Assembly: GCA_003140175.1 (NCBI GenBank) | Contig: PLJD01000127.1 | Coordinates: forward strand, 11,994-50,459 | Direction: 5' to 3' | DNA length: 38,466 nucleotides | Origin: Actinomycetota bacterium | Lineage (GTDB): Bacteria > Actinomycetota > Acidimicrobiia > IMCC26256 > PALSA-555 | In this document: piece by piece, positions 22,645 to 29,427 of the stretch | How positions within the stretch are numbered: position 1 is the first letter of the stretch | Layout of the letters: every line of letters starts with the position of its first letter | Translations under genes and position numbers: made by a program | The notes under the pieces: generated by a model | The model's input: the letters and a program-made list of their open reading frames with translations, nothing else | Databases searched by the model: none | What the model was told of the DNA's origin: nothing

Positions 22645-23473
22645 AGGCGCCCCGGTAGACGGGCGGGCGCTGCTCGACGAACGCGGCGATGGCCTCTCGC
22701 ATGTCGTCGGAGCGCAGACAAGCGGCTTGGCCCTCCGCCTCGACGACGAGACCGTCGCGCACGCTCAGCCCCGATCCGGCGGCCTGCACCGCCCGCTTGG
22801 CTCCCCGCACCGCCAGCGGCGGCTGCGCGGCGATGGTGTCGGCGAGCGCGCCGGCGGCGGTTTCGAGGTCCTCGTCGGCCACGACAACGTCGGCGAGACC
22901 GATCCGCTCGGCCTCGTCGGTGTCGATTCGCGCCGCGGTCACGATGAGGTGGAGCGCCTTGGCCGGGCCGACGAGGCGGGGCAGCCGTTGGGTCCCGCCC
23001 AAGTCGGGCAGGATCCCGTACTGGTGCTCGAGGAGCCCCAGCCGCGTGCCGCGGGCCACGACGCGCAGGTCGCAGGCCAGCGCGAGTTGGAGCCCCGCTC
23101 CGAAGGCGTAGCCGCGCACCGCGGCGATCGTCGGGTACGGCGCTTCTTCGAGCCACGTGTAGGAGTCCTGCGTGGCGAGGATCGACGCGACGGTGGGGTC
23201 CGGGTGGCGCGGGCCGCCCTCGTCGAGCACCGCGTCGCCCGGGCGGGCGTCGGTGAACACCGACGTGTCGATTCCGCTCGAAAAGGCCCGCCCGTCTCCG
23301 AGGACGACGAGCGCTCGCAACTCGGGGTCGGTACCGATCCGACGGCCGAGGTCTCCCAGCTCGCGCCACATTTCGATCGTGAACGCGTTGAGCTTCTCGG
23401 GCCGGCTCAGGTGCAGCCAGCCGACGAAGCCCTGCCGCTCAAAACGGAGCGTCTCGTAGGTCGGCTCCGACAT
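22643..23473 (-). CDS. Crotonase-superfamily protein with non-standard active site (hydratase/isomerase)
   Basis: The 276-residue protein opens with YETLRFERQGFVGWLHLSRP and has AFSSGIDTSVF in the oxyanion-hole region. The first hydratase Glu is replaced by Gln (YAFGAGLQLALACDLR), the second is kept (GLLEHQYGILPDLGGTQRL), and an Asp lies eight residues after it, the pattern of dienoyl-CoA isomerases, which rely on acidic residues at those places. It may therefore be an isomerase or a specialised hydratase. The upstream cyclase's TAG stop lies in TAGCCT (23487-23482), 8 nt before this ATG. murA follows 39 nt after the stop. Confidence 0.87.
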   Translation of the reverse strand: MSEPTYETLRFERQGFVGWLHLSRPEKLNAFTIEMWRELGDLGRRIGTDPELRALVVLGDGRAFSSGIDTSVFTDARPGDAVLDEGGPRHPDPTVASILATQDSYTWLEEAPYPTIAAVRGYAFGAGLQLALACDLRVVARGTRLGLLEHQYGILPDLGGTQRLPRLVGPAKALHLIVTAARIDTDEAERIGLADVVVADEDLETAAGALADTIAAQPPLAVRGAKRAVQAAGSGLSVRDGLVVEAEGQAACLRSDDMREAIAAFVEQRPPVYRGA

Positions 23474-23484
23474 GGGGAGCGAGG

Positions 23485-24003
23485 CTACCTGCCGCCTCCG
23501 ACCACGGGCAGCGAGCTCGCCGCCTCGATGCGCACGACCTCCACGGCCATGGTGAAGCCCGAAATGTCGCGCGCGCCGCCGGTGACCGCCTCGGCCCATC
23601 TCGGGACCGCGTCGGCGAGCTCCGCGGCCGCGAGGAGCTCACGGGGCTGGGCCACGTCGCAGAGGCGTGCCGCCAGGTTGACCGGCGCGCCGATGTAGTC
23701 GTCGCCTTCGAAGAGGATGACCGCTCCCCCGGCGAGACCGCCCCGCAACGGGAGCCGGACGTCCTCGTCGGCGCGGCGCGCCAACGCCAGGATGGATTCC
23801 ACGAGCGGCTCGCGGGAGGTGGACACGAACATCGCGCCGTCGCCGAGCCATTTCGCGACCCGCACGCCGTGCTCGGATCCGATCGCTCGGGCGGCAGCGC
23901 GAAAGCGCGTCAGGACGTCGACGGCGAGCTGGTCACCGTCGTTGTTCGTGAACTGGGTGAATCCGCACAGATCCACAAAGGCGAAGGTGCGCTCGACCCG
24001 CAT
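23485..24003 (-). CDS. Stand-alone class III adenylate/guanylate cyclase domain
   Basis: The 172-residue protein is almost only a cyclase homology domain. It has FAFVDLCGFTQF (metal Asp11), VAKWLGDGAMFV (Lys51 and second metal Asp55), an acidic DD at 101-102 before YIGAPVNLAARL, with Asn109 and Arg113 as transition-state residues. The set of catalytic positions looks complete, so it could form a homodimeric cyclase; the acidic residue at the purine-selecting site is compatible with ATP. No receptor, HAMP or membrane segment is attached. Its stop overlaps the promoter hexamer of the next crotonase gene. The target of any cAMP is unknown. Confidence 0.85.
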   Translation of the reverse strand: MRVERTFAFVDLCGFTQFTNNDGDQLAVDVLTRFRAAARAIGSEHGVRVAKWLGDGAMFVSTSREPLVESILALARRADEDVRLPLRGGLAGGAVILFEGDDYIGAPVNLAARLCDVAQPRELLAAAELADAVPRWAEAVTGGARDISGFTMAVEVVRIEAASSLPVVGGGR

Positions 24004-24054
24004 AGGTCCAGTGTCGCAGGCCCGCGGCCGGAACCACGAACAATTCTGGCCGTT

Positions 24055-24747
24055 TCATGGAGCGTTTACGCCCTGTTCTCCGCTCTCTACCGCGGGGGGC
24101 GGGAGCGATTGCACCCATGTGACCGAAGTCTCGGCCGCCTCGACCAGGACGTCGGCCGTCGAGCGCCCGCTCGCTTTCAGCGGCCGGTAGCCGTGATCCG
24201 CCGACTCGAGCCAGTGGAGGGTGACGGGGCCGGCAACGCGGCGCGCGGCGCCTGCGAGTTCGGCGCGAGGCGCCAGCGCGTCACGGGTTCCGCTCAGGAA
24301 GCAGACCGGCAGCGCCAACGCTGGGAAGTGCTCGTCTCGGCGCCGGTCTGGCTTGCCCGCCGGGTGCAGCGGGTAGCCGAGCAGCAACAGCCCCCGGGCC
24401 GGGAGCGGGTCCGCGGCGTCGGCGACCAGCAGCGAACACACCCGGCCCCCCATCGACCGTCCCCCCACCACCAGGTGATCCAGCGGCAGGGCACAGCGGC
24501 GAGCCAGGGCCTGCGCCGCCTCCCGGGTCGCGGCAGCCAGGACCGCGGGACGGTCGGGAGCCCGGCGCCCCGCGGCCCGGTACGGGTAGTCGAAGCGCAA
24601 CGACGGGATCCCCCCGTCGGCCAGGGCGTCGGCGACCGCGACGAGGGCTGGCGCCCGCCGGTCGGCGCCTGCCCCGTGGGCCAGCAGGACGGCCCGGTCG
24701 GCGCCCCGGCGGGGCCCCTGGAAGTCGCGTCCCGTCGCGGCGCTCAT
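24055..24747 (-). CDS. Alpha/beta hydrolase (KANL3/Tex30 or dienelactone-hydrolase-like)
   Basis: The 230-residue protein has AVLLAHGAGADRRAPALVAV near the N-terminus, PSLRFDYPYRAAGRRAPDRP, the nucleophile elbow VVGGRSMGGRVCSLL (Ser in GRSMGG), LLLLGYPLHPAGKP, PVCFLSGTRDAL for the Asp, and SADHGYRPLK for the catalytic His. This arrangement is typical of small cytosolic hydrolases of the KANL3/Tex30 type with unknown substrates. The ATG at 24747 overlaps the end of the S9 peptidase remnant (ATGA), so the two once formed an operon; loss of the upstream part may have removed its promoter. A longer in-frame start at 24933 lies in the foreign segment and is unlikely to be original. Confidence 0.85.
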   Translation of the reverse strand: MSAATGRDFQGPRRGADRAVLLAHGAGADRRAPALVAVADALADGGIPSLRFDYPYRAAGRRAPDRPAVLAAATREAAQALARRCALPLDHLVVGGRSMGGRVCSLLVADAADPLPARGLLLLGYPLHPAGKPDRRRDEHFPALALPVCFLSGTRDALAPRAELAGAARRVAGPVTLHWLESADHGYRPLKASGRSTADVLVEAAETSVTWVQSLPPPAVESGEQGVNAP

Positions 24748-24840
24748 GGCTCGAGCACCCAGGGGCGCAAGAACGACGCGGCCCGCTCGTCGACGTCCGC
24801 GATCGGGTCGGGGCGCGACCAGCCGTAGCCCCGATGTGGT
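24744..24840 (-). pseudogene. C-terminal remnant of an S9-family (prolyl oligopeptidase-like) peptidase
   Basis: The frame ending at 24744 encodes RGYGWSRPDPIADVDERA followed by ASFLRPWVLEP. This resembles the last residues of S9 acyl-aminoacyl-peptidase-like enzymes, where a GHGW/GHGF motif contains the catalytic His before a helix ending in HVL. Here the motif reads GYGW, so the His appears replaced by Tyr. High GC continues to about 24836, then the low-GC segment begins. The stop overlaps the hydrolase ATG. The matching N-terminal remnant is at 25850-26044. The family call rests on short motifs. Confidence 0.6.
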
Positions 24841-25850
24841 GCCACAAAATGGTTCACTGCTGATGATTTGTTCGGTCTTGATCGCTTGGATGCCGGAGGG
24901 AGGCGCGTGGAGCGCAAGAAGAAGTTTCGACACGAAGACCCATGCGGCCCTGGACTGAATTGGGAGTCATGAAAAACCGGATTGGAATCCTCGGAGCGTT
25001 GGCGTGCATTGGCATTGGCTTGCTTGCTATGCCAGCGGCAGGTCTTGAACGGCTCCCGGTTCCTCCTGCCATCCCTCCTTCGGCACCGGGAAGCATCATC
25101 GTGTACGGAGACTCGCTGCTGACGCAGGGACAGACTTACCTCTTTGACAATCTCTCCACTCCGGGATGGAACGTTGTCATTCGCCAACGTCCCGGATCGG
25201 CCATCTGCCATTGGATTCCCACCCTGCAGCAGGATGCAGCGACTGTCCCGGATATCAGGATTGTCGTCGTGGCCTTCGTTGGAAGCATGTTGGATCCGTG
25301 TGTGCAGAACCGGGGGACTCAGGTTCAGGTGTACACCGCAGATGCGACGACGTTTGCCAGCTTCTGGCAAGCACAAGGAGTGCGAGTTGTGTGGGTAGGG
25401 CCTCCCGGTCCGCCGAATGGTCCAGGGACGACGGGCACCCATCCTCTTGTCCCTGTTTTCGACACAATTGCCCGATCGCACGATCAAGGGTTCGTTGACA
25501 CTGGTACAGAGCTGGAAACAACTCTTCAAGCATTCGGGAAAGTCATCCCTCAATCATGGCCAGACTTCATGCCATGCTTGGTCTTCGATTACGCTGCCGG
25601 CGCATGCGGCAGTGATGGTCTTGCGCAAGTGCATTTCTCTTCGACCGACGATCATCTGTGTGTCGTAGACCCTGGCTTCAATGCTTGTCCTGTGTATTCG
25701 TCCGGGATTGTGCGATGGGGGTCTGCCATTGTCTCGGGCGTCAAGGTGCAGGAGCAGGGCCAAGGTGCGTGGGACCCCGACGTGCTGTATCCCATCGTGG
25801 CCTTTTGGAAAGACGGAGTTGGATGAACAGCCACTAAGAAAACGAAGTCG
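24841..25850. other. Low-GC segment of about 1 kb replacing the middle of a peptidase gene
   Basis: Sampled lines in this interval are about 48-62% GC, against 70% or more on both sides, and codon third positions change from G/C to frequent A/T. It holds one intact gene (24969-25826, plus strand), about 100 bp before it and 25 bp after it. The peptidase fragments on both sides are on the minus strand and do not join, so this is replacement or insertion plus deletion. I found no transposase, terminal inverted repeats, target duplication, tRNA or integron-type site. The junctions are approximate. Confidence 0.7.
24969..25826 (+). CDS. Secreted SGNH/GDSL-like hydrolase of atypical composition
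   Basis: From ATG 24969 the protein has 285 residues. MKNRIGILGALACIGIGLLA followed by MPAAG is a good signal peptide. Block I of SGNH hydrolases is clear (SIIVYGDSLLTQGQTYL, nucleophile Ser49), a Gly follows in RQRPGSAICHW, and STDDHLCV near residue 229 could give the Asp/His pair. Block III (GxN) is less clear (FVGSMLDPC). Several Cys suggest disulfides outside the cell. An in-frame ATG at 24942 would add nine residues; GGGAG-like bases are too close to 24969 for an ideal SD, so the start is uncertain. Substrate is unknown (ester or acetylated glycan likely). Composition marks it as transferred. Confidence 0.75.
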   Translation: MKNRIGILGALACIGIGLLAMPAAGLERLPVPPAIPPSAPGSIIVYGDSLLTQGQTYLFDNLSTPGWNVVIRQRPGSAICHWIPTLQQDAATVPDIRIVVVAFVGSMLDPCVQNRGTQVQVYTADATTFASFWQAQGVRVVWVGPPGPPNGPGTTGTHPLVPVFDTIARSHDQGFVDTGTELETTLQAFGKVIPQSWPDFMPCLVFDYAAGACGSDGLAQVHFSSTDDHLCVVDPGFNACPVYSSGIVRWGSAIVSGVKVQEQGQGAWDPDVLYPIVAFWKDGVG

Positions 25851-26044
25851 TGGGAGAGCGCGGACGGCTGCGTCGGCGGTCACGATCATCGGCGGTTCGG
25901 AGCGGTCGGTCGGGCACACCACAACGTCGGCCCAGCCGGCGGCGCCTCGACCCACGCCACGCGACGCCCGTCGGGCGACCAGCGCGGCTCGCCCACGACA
26001 CGGGACTGGGCGACCATCGCCGCCGAGATCGCCGGGATCCCCAC
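25850..26044 (-). pseudogene. Frameshifted N-terminal remnant of the S9-family peptidase
   Basis: From GTG 26044 the frame encodes GIPAISAAMVAQSRVVGEPR, then WSPDGRRVAWVEAPPAG, typical of the first beta-propeller blade of S9 peptidases. The match then continues in another frame as GWADVVVCPTDRSEPPMIVT and ADAAVRALPR, so a 1-nt indel lies near 25935-25945; the original frame stops at once afterwards. Similarity ends where GC falls near 25850. TAGCGT at 26058-26053 lies 8 nt before the GTG, matching the leaderless pattern of intact genes, which supports this start. About 500 central codons of a roughly 600-650 residue enzyme are missing. Confidence 0.6.
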
Positions 26045-26052
26045 TCCGAGCG

Positions 26053-26077
26053 ACGCTATTCGACCCTGGAGGGTCGA
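26053..26077 (-). promoter_or_regulatory. -10 hexamer and adjoining 18-bp dyad of the lost peptidase gene
   Basis: TAGCGT (26058-26053) is the -10-like element. Directly upstream, TCGACCCT (26060-26067) and AGGGTCGA (26070-26077) form a perfect dyad with a 2-nt centre, in the spacer/-35 region where a repressor would block RNA polymerase. It lies in the divergent spacer with the GT4 gene. Confidence 0.45.
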
Positions 26078-26114
26078 GGACCGCCCCGCCCCCCCCCGAC
26101 ACTGCCCGGGCCAT

Positions 26115-26143
26115 GCGGGACGGCCCGTGCCGTGCCGTCCCGC
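26115..26143 (+). promoter_or_regulatory. 10-bp-arm inverted repeat upstream of the GT4 gene
   Basis: GCGGGACGGC (26115-26124) and GCCGTCCCGC (26134-26143) are perfect inverted repeats separated by 9 nt, centred about 50 bp upstream of the TAGGCT hexamer (26181-26186) that precedes the glycosyltransferase ATG by 9 nt. It could be an operator for the GT4 operon or part of a hairpin. No cognate regulator is in the window. Confidence 0.4.
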
Positions 26144-26195
26144 CCTCCCGTACGGCAAAAGAGCCCGGAACCGTGCCCGGTAGGCTGCCGGCTTC

Positions 26196-27479
26196 ATGCC
26201 GGGCTCTGACCGTTTGCGGGTCGCGTACCTGGTGTACCGCGGCAACCCGCACTGCGGGGGCCAGGGCGTGTACACCCGGGAGTTGGCCCGCGAGCTGACC
26301 GAGCTCGGCCCGGAGGTCACCGTGTTCTCGGGGCCGCCCTACCCCGAGCTGGCCGACCCGACCCGCCTGGTGCGAGTGCCGAGCCTCGACCTGTACCGGC
26401 CCACCAACCCGTTTCGCGTCCCGTGGCCCCACGAGGTGCGCACCTCGGTGGACCTCCGCGAGTTCGCCATCATGTGCGGCGCGGGGTTCCCGGAGCCGTA
26501 CACGTTCAGCCTCCGGGCGCAGCGGCTTCTCGCCTCCCGTCGGGCCGACTTCGATCTCATCCACGACAACCAGTGCCTGGGTCGAGGGCTCGTCACGATG
26601 ATGGAGCGGGACGGCTGGCCGGTCCTCGCCACGCTGCACCACCCGATCACCGTCGATCGGGACCTGGACCTCGCGCACGCCTCGGGCCCGTGGCGACGTC
26701 TCACGTTGCGCCGCTGGTACGGGTTCTTGGAGATGCAGATGGCCGTGGCCCGCCAGATCCCGCGCCTGCTCACCGTCTCGGAGTCGTCGCGGCGCGACAT
26801 CACCGAGCAGATGGGCGTGCCAGCCGAGCGGCTCCACGTCGTGCCGGTGGGCGTGGACCCGACCGTGTTCCGGCCCCTGGCCGGGCGGGCGCGGGTCCCG
26901 GGCCGGCTCATGACCACCGCGAGCGCCGACGTCCCGATGAAGGGCCTGGTGCCGCTGCTCGAAGCGCTCGCCAAGGTCCGCACCGAACGCCCCGACGCGC
27001 ATCTGGTCGTGATCGGACGCCCGAAGCCCAAGAGCCTGATCCCGCGTCGGATCGACGAGCTGGGGCTCACCCACGCGGTGGAGTTCGTCAGCGGCGTGAC
27101 CACCGAAGCGATCGTCGAGCACTACGCCCAGGCCGAGCTGGCCTGCGTCCCGTCCCTCTACGAGGGGTTCTCGCTGCCGGCCGTCGAGGCCATGGCCTGC
27201 GGCGTCCCCGTGGTGGGAACCACCGGCGGGGCGGTGCCCGAGGTGATCGGCCGGGACGCCGAGACCGGCCTCCTCGTCCCGCCCGGCGACCCGTCGGCCC
27301 TCGCGGTGGCGATCCTGCGCGCCCTGGGCGATCCGGCCCTCCGGGAACGGATCGGCGCGGCCGGGCGGGCCCGCACCCTGGAGCGGTTCACGTGGCGGCG
27401 CACCGCGCAGGGCACGCTGGAGCACTACCACACCCTGCTCGACGATCACGCCCGACGCCGAGCGGCCGCGCCGTGTTGA
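26196..27479 (+). CDS. GT4-family (GT-B fold) glycosyltransferase
   Basis: The 427-residue protein begins RLRVAYLVYRGNPHCGGQGV with the Gly-rich GT-B donor/acceptor loop, and has LLTVSESSRRDITEQMGVP, VVPVGVDPTVFRPL, and the C-terminal EX7E signature in PSLYEGFSLPAVEAMACGVP, then TTGGAVPEVIG. The family transfers sugars to lipids, glycans or secondary metabolites from nucleotide-sugar donors with retention. It leads a three-gene operon with a methyltransferase and an alpha/alpha-toroid protein, overlapping the former by 7 nt. TAGGCT lies 9 nt before the ATG. The acceptor is unknown; a glycolipid or envelope metabolite is plausible from the neighbours. Confidence 0.9.
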   Translation: MPGSDRLRVAYLVYRGNPHCGGQGVYTRELARELTELGPEVTVFSGPPYPELADPTRLVRVPSLDLYRPTNPFRVPWPHEVRTSVDLREFAIMCGAGFPEPYTFSLRAQRLLASRRADFDLIHDNQCLGRGLVTMMERDGWPVLATLHHPITVDRDLDLAHASGPWRRLTLRRWYGFLEMQMAVARQIPRLLTVSESSRRDITEQMGVPAERLHVVPVGVDPTVFRPLAGRARVPGRLMTTASADVPMKGLVPLLEALAKVRTERPDAHLVVIGRPKPKSLIPRRIDELGLTHAVEFVSGVTTEAIVEHYAQAELACVPSLYEGFSLPAVEAMACGVPVVGTTGGAVPEVIGRDAETGLLVPPGDPSALAVAILRALGDPALRERIGAAGRARTLERFTWRRTAQGTLEHYHTLLDDHARRRAAAPC

Positions 27480-28192
27480 CCGTCGACTTCGAGCGGCTCG
27501 GCGTGCGGCCCGGCGACCGGGTCCTGGACCTGGGCTGCGGCGGCGGTCGGCACGCGTTCGAGGCGTGGCGGCGGGGCGCGACCGTGGTGGCGCTCGACCG
27601 CTCCGAAGCTGAGCTCAAGGAGGTCCGGGCGGTGGCCGGCGGGATGCTCGCGGCCGGCGAGCTGGCCGACGGTGCGCCGGGCGGCGCGCTGAACGGCGAT
27701 GCGCTCGCGGTGGCGGTGCGCGACGCGTCGTTCGACGCCGTCATCGCGTCGGAGGTCCTCGAGCATGTGTGGGACGACACCGGCGCCCTCGCCGAGCTCG
27801 TCCGGGTCCTCCGCCCCGGCGGCCGCTTGGCGGTGACCGTCCCCACGCGCTGGCCGGAGCGGGTGTGCTGGTCCCTCGACTACCGGTACCACGACACCCC
27901 CGGCGGCCATGTTCGCATCTACCGCCAGCACGAGCTGGAAGCGAAGATCGAGGCGGCCGGCTGCTGGCTGCGCGGCTCGCACCACGCGCACGCCCTGCAC
28001 TCGCCGTACTGGTGGCTGCGCTGCGCGACGGGCGTCAACCGGGTCGACCCGCCCTGGTCGGTGCGCCGCTACCACGACCTGCTCGTCCGCCAGATCGAGG
28101 GACGGGCGCCAGGTCTCGCCGCGTTGGAGCATGCCTTGAACCCGGTGCTGGGCAAAAGCCTCGTCGTGTACGCGCAGCGGCTGACGTCATGA
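27473..28192 (+). CDS. Class I SAM-dependent methyltransferase
   Basis: The 239-residue protein (GTG at 27473) has a Rossmann-like SAM site: GDRVLDLGCGGGRHAFEAWR (motif I), VVALDRSEAELKEV, and SFDAVIASEVLEHVWDDTGA followed by LVRVLRPGGRLAVTVPT. This is the UbiE/Methyltransf_11 type that methylates small molecules or lipids. The C-terminal third, rich in His, Trp and Tyr (residues 160-200), is probably substrate-binding. It overlaps the GT4 gene by 7 nt and the next gene by ATGA, so all three proteins are made in step and probably act on one product. Confidence 0.88.
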   Translation: MLTVDFERLGVRPGDRVLDLGCGGGRHAFEAWRRGATVVALDRSEAELKEVRAVAGGMLAAGELADGAPGGALNGDALAVAVRDASFDAVIASEVLEHVWDDTGALAELVRVLRPGGRLAVTVPTRWPERVCWSLDYRYHDTPGGHVRIYRQHELEAKIEAAGCWLRGSHHAHALHSPYWWLRCATGVNRVDPPWSVRRYHDLLVRQIEGRAPGLAALEHALNPVLGKSLVVYAQRLTS

Positions 28193-29313
28193 GTCGCCGC
28201 CACTCGGCGCGGCCGGCGGTCGAGGGGATCCTCACCGCCGACGACGTCGACGCGACCGTCGACGCCATCGCGAGCGTGCAGCAACCCGACGGCAACATCC
28301 CCTGGAGCCCCGGCGACCACACCGACCCGTGGAACCTGGTGGAGGCGGCCATGGCGCTCGACGTCGGTGCCCGCCACACCGAAGCGGAGCGCGCGTACGA
28401 GTGGCTCCGCTCGATGCAACGCCCCGACGGCTGCTGGCACGCGTACTACCTCGGGCGCACGGTGGAGGACCCCGCCCTCGACACCAACGTCACCTGCTAC
28501 GCCGCCAACGGCGTGTGGCATCACTATCAGTCGACCGGCGACACGAACTTCCTCGAAGAGTTCTTCCCCGTGGTCGAGCGCGGCATCGACTTCGCGCTGT
28601 CCCACCAGGCCGAGACCGGTGAGATCGCCTGGCGCGGTGACGAGCCCCACCAGGGCGCACTCCTGACCGGGTCGTCGAGCATCCACGCCAGCCTGCGCTG
28701 CGCGATCGCGATCGCGGAGCGTCTCGGCCTCGAGCGACCGGACTGGGAGCTCTCGCTCGGCTCCCTGGCGATCGCGGTGGCGCACCGCCCGGACGCCTTC
28801 CTCGACAAGGCCCGCTGGGCGATGGACTGGTACTACCCGATCTTGGGTGGGGTGCTGCGCGGCCACGCCGCGCACGCCCGGGTCGCTGCGTACTGGGATC
28901 GGTTCGTCGTGCCCGGCCGCGGGGTGCGCTGCGTGTCGGATCGGCCGTGGGTCACCGCAGCCGAGACGTGCGAGCTGGTGCTCGCGCTCGACGCCATCGG
29001 TCTCGACCAGCAGGCCACGAGCCTCTTCACCTGGATCCAGTTCCTCCGCGACCCCGATGGCGGCTACTGGACCGGCGCCAACTTCGACGGGGGTCGCTTC
29101 GACGCCGACGGCGAACTCTTCCCCGTCGAGCAGCCGTCCTGGAACTCGGCGGCGGTGGTGCTCGCCACGAACGCGCTGGGTGGTCAGGGTCCCACCGCCG
29201 GCCTGTTCCGCGGCGAGGGCCTCCCGGTTGGGCTCAGCCCCGAGGAGCTCATCGCCGCCGGCGGCGAAATCGAGCGGGAGCGCGCCGCCCGCCGCTACGA
29301 CGGCGGCGACTGA
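28189..29313 (+). CDS. Prenyltransferase/squalene-cyclase-like alpha/alpha-toroid protein
   Basis: The 374-residue protein looks like an (alpha/alpha)6 toroid: repeated helices with blocks such as VDAIASVQQPDGNIPWSPGD, AYEWLRSMQRPDGCWHAYYL and WIQFLRDPDGGYWTGANFDG resemble the QW-type repeats of terpene cyclases and prenyltransferases. It lacks a clear DXDD motif of class II cyclases, so catalysis is doubtful; glycoside-hydrolase-like toroids (cellobiose epimerase, GH88-type) are an alternative. Third gene of the operon (ATGA overlap with the methyltransferase). No signal peptide is visible. It converges on another methyltransferase gene. Confidence 0.75.
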   Translation: MSRRHSARPAVEGILTADDVDATVDAIASVQQPDGNIPWSPGDHTDPWNLVEAAMALDVGARHTEAERAYEWLRSMQRPDGCWHAYYLGRTVEDPALDTNVTCYAANGVWHHYQSTGDTNFLEEFFPVVERGIDFALSHQAETGEIAWRGDEPHQGALLTGSSSIHASLRCAIAIAERLGLERPDWELSLGSLAIAVAHRPDAFLDKARWAMDWYYPILGGVLRGHAAHARVAAYWDRFVVPGRGVRCVSDRPWVTAAETCELVLALDAIGLDQQATSLFTWIQFLRDPDGGYWTGANFDGGRFDADGELFPVEQPSWNSAAVVLATNALGGQGPTAGLFRGEGLPVGLSPEELIAAGGEIERERAARRYDGGD

Positions 29314-29363
29314 CTCTCACGATCTTCTCATGGCCTGAGCACGACCATGGGGGTGGTAGTGCG

Positions 29364-29393
29364 GAGCCGGCGGGACCGACCGCCCGCGGGCTC
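29364..29393. terminator. Hairpin between the toroid gene and the convergent methyltransferase gene
   Basis: GAGCCGGCGGG (29364-29374) pairs with CCCGCGGGCTC (29383-29393) with one mismatch and an 8-nt loop. It lies in the 114-bp convergent spacer (29314-29427), which otherwise shows no gene. No U-tract. Confidence 0.4.
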
Positions 29394-29427
29394 GCCGGTT
29401 CCGCCTCCTTCTTCTCGGCTTCTCCGC

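Noticed and set aside
21422-23698. 758-codon open frame on the plus strand opposite murA and the crotonase
   Set aside because: It is codon-aligned antisense to real genes; its product is Asp/Glu/Arg/His-rich as expected from complementing G/C-ending codons, and has no family features.
24748-24933. N-terminal extension of the alpha/beta hydrolase to 24933
   Set aside because: It would begin in the low-GC segment and run through the peptidase remnant in another frame; ATG 24747 with the ATGA overlap gives the normal family start.
24841-25850. Insertion sequence or integron cassette
   Set aside because: No transposase, terminal inverted repeats or target duplication seen. A GTTGGAT core-like string near 25818 has no partner RYYYAAC at attC distance.
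25554-27449. 631-codon minus-strand frame through the SGNH gene, the peptidase remnant and GT4
   Set aside because: It is a chance read-through joining antisense of two real genes; only the part around 25850-25940 matches a family, and this is treated as the peptidase remnant.
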